DNA of 64,000 nucleotides, from positions 154,471,265 to 154,535,264 of the forward strand of contig CAXKWD010000005.1 in the NCBI GenBank assembly GCA_964059195.1. The letters are read 5' to 3'. This document shows positions 22,463 to 31,700 of the stretch, one piece after another. The notes below the pieces were generated by a model. It had not been told where the DNA came from. It saw only the letters and a program-made list of their open reading frames with translations, and did not search any database. Numbering within the stretch: position 1 is the first letter of the stretch; every line of letters starts with the position of its first letter. Position numbers and translations under genes: made by a program. Origin of the DNA: Ectobius pallidus (Eukaryota > Arthropoda > Insecta > Blattodea > Ectobiidae).

Positions 22463-25381
22463 TTGCCTCGAGTAAACATTGGTAATATATACAAGCCTGC
22501 AACTAGAACTAGTAAATCATTTGCATTATATCATCAAAATATAAGGGGGCTTGAATGTAAATTTGAAGAATTTAAGTTAGCTTTTCAGGATACAAATAAT
22601 TCTAACAAGCAGGAAATTCAAGTTATTTGTTTAACGGAACACCACTGTGCAGAAACAGAGCTGGAACAATTAAAAATTGATAATTTTTCATTGTGCTCAA
22701 ATTTCTTTAGACGTTCCATGAAAGGCGGAGGTGTGAGTATATTCATCAAAAGTAACTTAAATTTTAGTGATATAGACACCAGTTCCTACTGTAAGGAACA
22801 GGATTTTGAATGCTGCGCAGCCAGAGTGGAAACGGATAACAGTACATTTGTAATACTGACCATTTACAGAGCACCAACAGGTAATTTCAATTATTTTACA
22901 AATCAGTTAGAAAAGGTTCTTAACTATCTGTATAGTAATAATGTAAATATTATACTGTGCGGCGACTTTAATGTAGACTTCTCAATCGATAGTGAAAAAA
23001 AGATCAGACTGATATCCCTACTAGGTAGTTATAATTTAGATTCTGTAGTAAACTTTCCAACTAGAATCCAAAACAACTCTCAAACAATAATAGATAATAT
23101 ATTCATAGACATAGAAAAACACCCTAGCTTTAAAATATTACCAATATTAAATGGATTATCGGACCATGATGCACAAATGTTAGTGCTAAACGATAGTAAG
23201 GTAAACGCAACTAAAAAACATACCCATATGACTAGAGTAATGAATGATGCTTCAATTTTAAACTTCAAACAAGATCTGAAGAATGAAAACTGGGGATCTA
23301 TATTTTCCTATGACAAAGTAGACTGTAAATTAAATGAATTCCTAAATATTGTGTTGCGGCATTTTGAAACTAACTTTCCAAAAAAGAAAACTGCTAATTT
23401 ACCTAATGTAAGGAATAAAACATGGTTAACCACTGGCATTAAAATATCATGTAGAAACAAAAGAGAGCTATATTTAAAATGTAGAACCAGTAACAACCCA
23501 GCTCATAAAGAACACTATAAAATGTACTGCCATACACTGAAGAAAGTAATTAAAGAGGCAAAGAGTAGGTATTTCTCACAAATAATTAATAAATCAGACA
23601 ATAAAATTAAAACTATATGGAATATAATTAAAAACGAAACAGGGAGATCAAAGGGAAACAATGATTGCATGTCACTAACATACCAGAACAAAAAGCTAGA
23701 TAATGTATCAGATATCACAAATGCTTTTAATAATCACTTTATAAACATTGCAGAGAAATGTATTCCTACAACTAATATTAGCATTAATGCAGCAGACCTA
23801 CTTAAAACACCTATAGTCCAGAACCATGCATTTCAAATCAAATTAACTTCCTCTAGAGAAATTGAAAATATAATCAAGTCACTCAAAAGCAAAAACTCTT
23901 CTGGATGGGATGAGATAAGTAATAAGTTGTTAAAAAGCTGCTCATCTGAAATTAGTAAACCTCTTAGTCATATTTGTAATTGTTCGTTAAAAAGTGGAAT
24001 ATTTCCAATAAGACTAAAGCATGCTATTGTTAAGCCCCTCTTTAAGAAAGGCGACAAAAATGTTCCATCAAATTATAGACCTATATCACTCCTAACCTCA
24101 TTTTCAAAAGTTTTTGAAAAAGTTATGTACAACCGCTTAATACACTATCTTAATTTGAATAACATTCTTACACCATCTCAGTTTGGATTTAGAAGTGGCA
24201 TGTCCACTGATAATGCTACATTTCAACTCACTACAGAAATATTGGAAGCGTTAGATAAAAAGAAACATGCCCTAGGAATTTTTTGTGACCTAGCTAAGGC
24301 GTTTGACTGTATAAATCATGAAATTCTACTTCAAAAACTGAAACACTATAGGTTGGATAATATAACACTAAAGTGGTTCAAATCATACCTGTCTGATAGA
24401 ACTCAAAAGGTAATAATAAATGGAAATGAATCAAAATTAGGGACTGTTAAAAATGGAGTACCTCAGGGATCGATACTGGGACCTTTGCTCTTTTTAATTT
24501 TCATCAATGACTTACCAGATAACTTAAGTGACGAATCAAAGGCATTGCTTTTTGCAGATGATACTAGTGTACTCGTAACAGGAAAGTCACAAGAAGATTT
24601 AGCAAGACTAGCTACAAAGACTTTTCACGAATTAAATACTTGGTTTCTAGCTAATAAAATGTCACTTAATATTGATAAGACCCACTTTATTCAATTTAGA
24701 ACAAAAAATAGATATATCTCAAACATTGTAATCAATTATCAAACACAAATCATAGAGGAAACTAGCAACATAAAATTCTTAGGACTACAAATTGACCAAA
24801 ATCTTGACTGGAAGAAACACATTGTAATGATAAGTTCTAAGCTAAGTTCAGCATGTTTTGCGCTACGAACTTTGAATGATATATTACAACAGGACGCATT
24901 ACTCACGGTATATTTTGCATATTTTCACTCTGTTATGAGGTACGGAATCATTTTTTGGGGTAACTCGGCACATAGGGAAAAAATATTTAGATTACAGAAG
25001 CGAGCAATAAGAATAATATGTGGAAAGAAAAAACGAGAATCTTGTAAACCGCTTTTTGAAAAATTAAAAGTCCTCACTCTCACCGGAGAGTATATATACT
25101 CTGTTATGTGTTACATGGTAGATAATATTGATAAATTTCAAAGTAATCACAGTATACACGGGCGTACTACTAGAAACATGAATGATTTACATAGACCAGC
25201 TAACTCATTAAAACTTTTTCAGAAAGGTGCTTATTATTCCGCAATACAAATATACAATAACCTTCCAAAAGAGATTAAATCACTATGTATTAAAAGCAAA
25301 TGCAAATCTTTCAAAAGAGCTCTGAAGCAATATTTAGTAACTCACACCTTCTACAATATGGATGATTTCTTTTCAGCTTGA
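22463..25381 (+). CDS. CR1-like LINE ORF2: endonuclease and reverse transcriptase
   Basis: 972 codons from the TTG at 22463, but the frame is open back to 22382 and overlaps ORF1 in the -1 register, so 22463 is not a real start. The APE-type endonuclease covers about residues 20-240 (YHQNIRGL, LTEHH, CGDFNVDFS, LSDHDAQML). RT covers about 475-770: SSGWDEISNKLL, NYRPISLL, the FCDLAKAFDCI block, GVPQGSILGPLLF and catalytic FADD near residue 697. There is no RNase H. The C-terminal 150 residues are the usual conserved CR1/Jockey-type tail (AYFHSVMRYGIIFWG). Intact throughout. Expression probably depends on the frameshift site or on non-AUG re-initiation. Confidence 0.88.
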   Translation: MPRVNIGNIYKPATRTSKSFALYHQNIRGLECKFEEFKLAFQDTNNSNKQEIQVICLTEHHCAETELEQLKIDNFSLCSNFFRRSMKGGGVSIFIKSNLNFSDIDTSSYCKEQDFECCAARVETDNSTFVILTIYRAPTGNFNYFTNQLEKVLNYLYSNNVNIILCGDFNVDFSIDSEKKIRLISLLGSYNLDSVVNFPTRIQNNSQTIIDNIFIDIEKHPSFKILPILNGLSDHDAQMLVLNDSKVNATKKHTHMTRVMNDASILNFKQDLKNENWGSIFSYDKVDCKLNEFLNIVLRHFETNFPKKKTANLPNVRNKTWLTTGIKISCRNKRELYLKCRTSNNPAHKEHYKMYCHTLKKVIKEAKSRYFSQIINKSDNKIKTIWNIIKNETGRSKGNNDCMSLTYQNKKLDNVSDITNAFNNHFINIAEKCIPTTNISINAADLLKTPIVQNHAFQIKLTSSREIENIIKSLKSKNSSGWDEISNKLLKSCSSEISKPLSHICNCSLKSGIFPIRLKHAIVKPLFKKGDKNVPSNYRPISLLTSFSKVFEKVMYNRLIHYLNLNNILTPSQFGFRSGMSTDNATFQLTTEILEALDKKKHALGIFCDLAKAFDCINHEILLQKLKHYRLDNITLKWFKSYLSDRTQKVIINGNESKLGTVKNGVPQGSILGPLLFLIFINDLPDNLSDESKALLFADDTSVLVTGKSQEDLARLATKTFHELNTWFLANKMSLNIDKTHFIQFRTKNRYISNIVINYQTQIIEETSNIKFLGLQIDQNLDWKKHIVMISSKLSSACFALRTLNDILQQDALLTVYFAYFHSVMRYGIIFWGNSAHREKIFRLQKRAIRIICGKKKRESCKPLFEKLKVLTLTGEYIYSVMCYMVDNIDKFQSNHSIHGRTTRNMNDLHRPANSLKLFQKGAYYSAIQIYNNLPKEIKSLCIKSKCKSFKRALKQYLVTHTFYNMDDFFSA

Positions 25382-25506
25382 GTAAGTGTGACATAACAAT
25401 TCTTGTATCTTTTTTATAACATGCATGTATGTTTTTATCTGACGTGTTCTATATCCTTGAGCCCTGCTCAACACAGGATCTACAGAACGAGACATCTACA
25501 TCTACA

Positions 25507-26777
25507 TTGGATGTGATGGGAGTGAGAAGAGGATGCGTGGGGGTGCATGAGAGGGGATGAAAATTAATTGGACAGAGTATGGGTGTTACAGAATCCGGTG
25601 TAATACTGTGTAAAAACTGTTGTTGGAGGGTAGAATTGTTGTGTATACTGTGAGTGATTTTATGTTTTTTGTTGGTAAACCATTTTATTTTTCGCCATGC
25701 CATTTGAGTAGTAGTGGTTTGTGTCACTGTCGTGCAGTACTCTTTCCAAGCTTGTCTTCGCGTCCTGTTAAGTGTCTTTGTGGTTAGTGCCATTTGGCGT
25801 TTGAGCGTGACATAGTTTTGAAGAGTCGGGCGATGCCGGAATCTTGTTAGGGCAAGACGGCGCTGGGCAACAGCATGCGAGCAGTCAGGTGACCACCATG
25901 GTGGTTTAAGACGTCTAGTAGAGTGAGATGGTTGTTTACTGGGACAGTGTTCTCGTATATAGGAATGAATAATGTGTTGTATGTCCGGAATGGTATATGG
26001 AGGGGGCTGTTGATTAATGAGATTTGTGGTGTATCGGGTAATTTCTGTAGTGTAGTGTTGCCAGTCAGTAATTCGCGGTTTGGAAGTTCTGGGGGCGCTA
26101 TGTAGAGGGTTGAAAGTAGTGTTCAGTGCTATTTTGATTGGTAGGTGATCACTGTTGAGGGTGTCATGGGCAGTGGCCCAGTGGGTATATGGGTATAGAT
26201 TAGTTGAGATGAAAGTTAAGTCGGGACTGGTGTGGTGTTGGTTACTATTGCCAAGCCGTGTTGGATGGTCAGTATTGAGTAGCGATAACCCAGACGTTTG
26301 TAAGAAACGAATGAACGTATGATTATGGGTGTAAGTGCGAATTTGTTGTGGGCTTAGTGGGAGATTGAAATCACCACAAATGAGCACATTCTGATGAGGG
26401 GGGATGGGAAATGTATTGGACCAGTAGGTGGAAGTTAAGTGATTGTTGTGGGTATTGTAAGCTGCAATGATGTCCAGATGCTGGATAGTAATATGAATAG
26501 CCTGGAACGTATGATTGTAATTGGTGACGTATCGTGTTTCGGTAATTTGAATATTCGGTTTAGTAAGTATGGCGATGCCACCCCCATGTTGTAACCGGTC
26601 ATGTCGGATGATTTGATAGGAAGGTATCTTGAATTTATGTGCCGGTTTTAACCATGTTTCAATGATGATGATAATGTCCGTCGGAGTGTCGAGAAGGAAA
26701 TGTTGAAGTTCGTGGGTCTTGTTTCTAATACTTCGGGCATTCCATTGAAGAATGCTAAGTGAAGGGATGGGAGTCAT
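25507..26777 (-). CDS. LINE ORF2, N-terminal part: APE-type endonuclease
   Basis: Starts at ATG 26777-26775, overlapping the ORF1 stop in TAATG. Residues 1-230 form an apurinic-type endonuclease: LQWNARSIRNK, the IETWL block, CGDFNLPLS and SDHLPIKIAL carry the expected N, E, D/N and D/H catalytic residues. A basic linker follows (to HPLLTPITSN), then the frame runs into the 3' end of the CR1-like LINE and stops at 25449 in foreign sequence. Continuing across the insertion, the linker would meet the RT-proximal residues at 21060. The two parts are thus one ORF2 of about 1,250 residues cut by insertion. Confidence 0.87.
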
Positions 26778-28189
26778 TAGTCGTGATTATGAGTAGAGGC
26801 TTTCATTTTCTGAAGTAAATTAGTTAGATTAGATGTGTGGGGTGAGTTGATAGCCTTTATACTATTGCTGAGCTCAGCAATGAGATCAAGGAATGTGAGT
26901 CTATTGATCGTGAGAAATTGTGGCATTGTGGATGGACTGGTGTGAGGATTGGATTGGCTTTCAGAAATTGTGTCATGGTTATTTTTTGTGGGCTTGACCA
27001 TAGGAGTGGAGGGAAGCGTATCACGCTTCCAATGCGGAAGCCAGAAAGGAGTGTTGGCTGGGGGGGGAGGCTTTTTGGTGCAAGTTGGCGTTTGTTCTGA
27101 GAACTTTCTTTTAGAGGGTTGAGAAGGGGGAATGTAAGTCCGGGGCACTGGAAGAATTGTGCCTGATGGTGGAAAACCACCGGGTGGACCCAAGGCTTGG
27201 CTACTGGGTGTGAGAGTATTAAAGGGTTGTTGAGAATGCAGCGAAGCCACCACTGAAGCATACGATTTGCGGCCACGTAGTATTTGTATAGCCTCATATC
27301 GCGAGACACGAAGTTGGTTGATTTTAGCTTGGATGCTTTCTTCCATTTTGTAAGCTGAACAGTTTTTGAAGCGGGCATCATGCGCCTGTTGGCAGTTTAT
27401 ACACTTTGTTGACTGAGATTGGCATTCACTTGTACGGTGGGGTTCTGCACATTTTAGACATTTAGAGTCATTGCGGCATATTTTAGTCGAATGTCCAAAT
27501 TTCCCACAGTTAAAACACTGATTGATCTTTTCATGGTAAGGTTCAATGGGGCAGTGATAGTAATACAAAGTCATCATCTTTGGTAGCACTTGGGACCGAA
27601 AAGTGATGAGACACGTAGTCGTTGGTAGATATTCGACCTTTCCGTCTTGGTTGATTGTTTTACGACTAAATCTGTAGACATTATGAATGGGGGTGTGTGA
27701 TTCTGTTTTTGCATGTTTTTGAATTTCTTCATTTGTGATTTCTAGGTCGATGTTCTTGATTATACCTTTAGAGTGAATAGCAGTAAAGGGTATATAAGAG
27801 GAGGTTCCAAATGTACTGTCAAAAGTTGAGTTCAGGAAGGAATTTGCTTCCGTATGGTATAAGAACTTTATCTCTAATTTGTAGCGTCCGATTTTTTGTA
27901 TGTCTTGAATGTGAATGGTGGTGTTGTTTTCATAGAGAAGCTTGCCCAACTTCATAGGGTGAATTTGAAAAATTGAGTCTGCTTTTGTTTCTACCACTAC
28001 TATATAAGGGCTTGAATCCCGATAGGTGTACTGAAATTTGTCCTTTGCAGCAGATGTAGGTAAGATAAGTGGAGTTGCGTCTTGGACAGATATATTTATT
28101 CCATTTTCTGTCTTGTTGTGAGTGGGTAAAGGGCTAGAGCCGGTTTCGGCAATTTCTTCATTCGTAGACTGCGTTTCCATCGTAGTCAT
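26777..28189 (-). CDS. LINE ORF1, gag-like RNA-binding protein
   Basis: 470 residues, intact. The first 200 residues hold a region resembling the RRM-like fold that precedes zinc knuckles in insect LINE ORF1 proteins. Three CCHC-type knuckles follow at about 225-277 (CFNCGKFGHSTKIC, CLKCAEPHRTSEC, CINCQQAHDARFKNC). The C-terminal third is proline- and serine-rich and probably unstructured. In this group ORF1 binds element RNA and forms the transposition particle. The stop codon TAA shares its last A with the ATG of ORF2 (TAATG), which favours coupled translation. Confidence 0.88.
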   Translation of the reverse strand: MTTMETQSTNEEIAETGSSPLPTHNKTENGINISVQDATPLILPTSAAKDKFQYTYRDSSPYIVVVETKADSIFQIHPMKLGKLLYENNTTIHIQDIQKIGRYKLEIKFLYHTEANSFLNSTFDSTFGTSSYIPFTAIHSKGIIKNIDLEITNEEIQKHAKTESHTPIHNVYRFSRKTINQDGKVEYLPTTTCLITFRSQVLPKMMTLYYYHCPIEPYHEKINQCFNCGKFGHSTKICRNDSKCLKCAEPHRTSECQSQSTKCINCQQAHDARFKNCSAYKMEESIQAKINQLRVSRYEAIQILRGRKSYASVVASLHSQQPFNTLTPSSQALGPPGGFPPSGTILPVPRTYIPPSQPSKRKFSEQTPTCTKKPPPPANTPFWLPHWKRDTLPSTPMVKPTKNNHDTISESQSNPHTSPSTMPQFLTINRLTFLDLIAELSNSIKAINSPHTSNLTNLLQKMKASTHNHD

Positions 28190-28514
28190 GTCGTAAAATC
28201 TTGTGATTACAAAGTGAAGTTCGTGTAAGTCTGGATCCTAGCCGCCCTAAAGGGGGCAGGAATTGAAATGACCCTGGAGACAAACTATGATAAAGATGGA
28301 AAAGTCACACACAAAGAAGTAATAATAATAGCGTTTGTCGCACTAAACTTGTGTTGAATTACTTTTACTTGCACACAGGGTCCTCAGAAATTATCCGCAC
28401 TGTGTAAGACACAAGAACAAACTGCAAACGTTCACTTAAACTCTGATAAAAGCACGAATAATGCACATTGAAAAAGATAACAATGAAACTTCGGCGCCAT
28501 CTTCGTTTGAATGA

Positions 28515-28772
28515 ATTGCTTAACTTTCGACCTTTGATCCCTTATTTCCCTTCACCAACTTAGAAAAGATGCCAAATCGAAATGTGATTCTGTATTCGTG
28601 GCAGGCCGCGGACCGTCAGTATTTTAGAAGAGACCTAAATAAGATTCATCATTTAATCTACTTATATTAAAATTAGATAAGATGGATTTTGAAAAATGCA
28701 GAATTTTTGTCGTCTTCGAGAAAAAATATATTTGAAAGGTTGGATATGCTGATGACAATATCCACTAAAACA
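28515..28772 (+). promoter_or_regulatory. Target duplication (right copy) and ALG9 5' flank
   Basis: 28515-28526 is the right copy of the LINE target duplication. The remaining 246 bp before the ALG9 ATG must hold the ALG9 transcription start and core promoter, unless these have shifted into the LINE. It contains a GC-rich spot (ggcaggccgcggaccgtcag, 28601-28620) and an upstream in-frame ATG at 28689. No TATA box at a convincing position. Confidence 0.4.
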
Positions 28773-31700
28773 ATGGCGCCGTCTGTGCGACAACGTAATA
28801 ATATAAATGGGAAAAGGGAACTTAAAAAGCTGAGTGGACGGAAACCACAGGGAATTGGAAGGTCAATAACATTATTTTATCTCCATATTCTTTGTTCTGT
28901 CATAATTTTAAAGCAAATTGTTCTGTTTGTGCGTAGTATATAGTTAGTTGGCTGAAGTTAGGTTAGGTTATTCTCGTACGTGATTGATCAAGTGTTTTTA
29001 GGAACGAAGAGCTTCCATCAATTCCACATCCAGCAGATATGGGGATTGTGTATCCAAGTGGAGATACTGCTTTCAAGGCTCTCTTGTCAGCTCGATTCTG
29101 TGCGGCAATATGGAATTATATATCAGACTGTGATGAGACATTCAATTACTGGGAACCTGTAAGTACATACGTCATTTATTAGATATCTATATGTTTATCA
29201 TTCTCTTATCACGAATTCTTTCATTTTTTATTGTGCAGCATGTAAAGAAGACCATAAGTAAATAAAACTATCCTGTACAACCTGAATTATCAGAAGGGGA
29301 AAAAAATAAATACTTGTGGCACCCCCATTCCTATCACAGAGGGGACCCGCCTGGGAAGGAGGGGTAGCGGCGCCATTTGAACTACTAGCAACGCCATCTA
29401 GTAGGCAGAAGGGGAAACTGGAAAAAGAAATAATTTATTTGTCCTTTCTTCTCTTCTTGACTTCCTTGTCTCTTCCTTCATTCCTTTCTCTCACCTCCTC
29501 TTCACCTTACCTACCTAATTTGAACCTATTCCTAACCATAAATGTTTTTCTTTGACTGGTATTTGAACAGGGGATCACTAGCATCGTAGCTAGCAGCCTT
29601 AACCATTAGTAACGAGTGATTGCTGAGCGCTGAATTGAGCATTAATCTATTTAAGTTTAGAAAGCTTTAATACATGAAACTAGAAATAACCGTTTTGATG
29701 CAAGGGTCGTTTTGACACTTGGCGGGTCCTGAGTAACACCAAAGAGGATCTGGTAATTGGAATTTTGATAATTATAGTACAAGGGTTGTTTTTCATATTA
29801 TTATAAGTTAATTAATAGCACATTGTACAACAAGGAACTGCATTATTGGCATTGAGCAGCTTGCGAGGGGAAGGGTTGAAGGCTAGGAGAAGTGAAGGCC
29901 AGGCTTGGGGAAGCGGGCCATCACCATGGCAACGCATAGCAGAGAGTGAAGTGAGAGCCAAGGTGCTAGAAGTATTTATATTTCGCCTCAGAACGTATTC
30001 AATGCATCTGTTATAGGCTATATATATGTATATATATATATATATATATATAGCCTTTTTTTTTCTCTCTCTGAACCTATATAGAGTGTAATAAAAATAT
30101 AGGCTAGGCTATATAGGTATAAGGGAATTTTATTTTTATCATCGCTACCCTGTTTGGTCATGTGGTCATCCCTCTTGCTGTTGGAGCTAGCCCATTTCAT
30201 GCTCTGGAATGCCTATTAGAAATGTTTATGACTATATTTTTGTTGCAGTCATATTTTCGGATGTGATTCATGGTAAGAATTTTATAATGCTAAGCATTTT
30301 TTTAGGGCCTATTTAATTTTTTAACCTTTGTCTTACTTAGCCTATTCATTTACTGTTTTTCAGAGTCATTTTCTTCTATTTGGGAAGGGTTTCCAAACAT
30401 GGGAATACAGTCCTGAATATGCCCTTCGATCATATACATACCTGCTGATACACGTGGTTCCTGCATGGCTATATCATCGACTGCTTCAACCCAACAGACT
30501 GCTTATATTTTACTTCTGCCGCTGTCTTCTTGGTCTTCTCTGTGCTTTCTGTGAAGTCTATTTCTATAAGTAAGTATTTGGAATTAATTCTGTTAATAGG
30601 TCCTTTATTTTGCACATGGATTTTAGATTGTTTCATTACCTTATGAACATGTATTAAATGATTCAGTTTCCCACATTTCTTGTTTTTTGTGGGATTGAGT
30701 AGCATACATAATCTAAAAGAAGCTGGCGTTAATTTAATATTATTAATATTACCAGAGCTGAACAAGTACTGGTCGCCGGGTTGCCATAGCAGCTTCGAAA
30801 TTTGTATTGGGGCCTAAAATGTTCCCTATTTTATTAATGCTTCTTTGATGTGCAACATGAATGAACCATTCCTGAAACACTTTGATCCAGCAAAATCAGT
30901 GCAGCAATGGTACATTAGCAGTAGAAATATAACAGTACCAATAATAATAATAATAATAATAATAATAATTGACCAAGTGACGCGAGATCGTGTTTTAACC
31001 TGCCCGTTTGGCATTTTGTTTTTTTGTCTGTAAATTTATGTTTTATGTAGTTACGGCCAAACACATAACAGTTTCTTCCAGTTTGTATTTTATTAAAAAC
31101 AACGTATGTGTAAGGATTTTAATTTTTTTATTCCTTTTCAAGATGGTGGCCATTTTAATGGTTAATTCCATGTAATGTTCAGCTTCTTTCAACAATTTTA
31201 GCCAAATGGTTCATTGAATGCTATCATAATTTTAAGACTACCTTCACTTCACAATTTTTTCAAACTTTTTCCAGTACATTTTTTATTTAAAGCTCATGGT
31301 TTACCAGGATTTCAATCTCGTCTGTAATTTTGTTTTTAGGAATTTATTTTCATCCACTTGATCATTTGTTAAGCAGTCATGTTCAAATGTTTAAAGAACC
31401 TTTGTGGTCTTTCGTTTCTGCAGCAATACATTAATTTTAATGTTAGGAACGGGCTCTCCAAACATGCTTTTTACATATTAATGACTTTACTGAACTAGCC
31501 TACTTGTAGTTTGTGTTTGTGTTGTGGTATACGTTTGTCATAATATAAATGTACCATAAATAAATTACCGATTATTCGTATCATAAGACATACTTTTTTA
31601 TCTTGAAAACAGAGTCTTGAAGATTGGGTGCATCTAATGATCCGAAGTAAACTGAAAAAAAATTAAAATTACGGTAAATATTGCCTGTAAAACTATAATC

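Larger units (their letters stand above)
21075..25506 (+). mobile_element. CR1-like LINE inserted into ORF2 of the outer LINE
   Basis: A plus-strand element of about 4.4 kb: 5' UTR to 21422, ORF1 (21423-22436), ORF2 (22463-25381) and a short 3' UTR ending in acatctacatctacat repeats near 25490-25506. CR1-type elements end in short microsatellite-like repeats instead of poly-A, as here. The 5' junction is uncertain by about 30 bp and no clear target duplication was found, which is common for CR1. Both ORFs are free of stops, so the copy looks coding-competent. The clade call rests on the PHD plus SGNH-esterase ORF1 and an ORF2 without RNase H. Confidence 0.85.
18521..28514 (-). mobile_element. 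Full-length I/R1-group LINE, interrupted by a CR1-like LINE
   Basis: Read on the minus strand: 5' UTR (28514-28190), ORF1 (28189-26777), ORF2 starting at 26777, a 3' UTR of about 100 bp and an (AAG)n tail at 18521-18545. Perfect 12-bp target duplications flank it. Excluding the nested CR1-like LINE, the element is about 5.6 kb. A gag-like ORF1 with three CCHC knuckles and an ORF2 with APE-type endonuclease, RT, RNase H and a Cys/His end motif place it in the I/R1 group. The split in ORF2 means this copy cannot make its own polymerase. Confidence 0.88.

Noticed and set aside
22463..22465. TTG at 22463 as a genuine ORF2 start
   Set aside because: TTG is not a normal eukaryotic start and the frame is open further upstream in overlap with ORF1. 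Frameshift or re-initiation is more likely.
21509..23718. Minus-strand ORFs within the CR1-like LINE
   Set aside because: Antisense shadows of ORF1 and ORF2 with no independent support.
28689..28772. Upstream in-frame ATG as the ALG9 start
   Set aside because: Adds 28 residues of low-complexity sequence unlike ALG9 N-termini. The ATG at 28773 has the better initiation context. Not fully excluded.
30845..31033. Isoleucine-run ORFs around 30.95 kb and similar at 57.3-57.5 kb
   Set aside because: Produced by AAT/ATT microsatellites on both strands.
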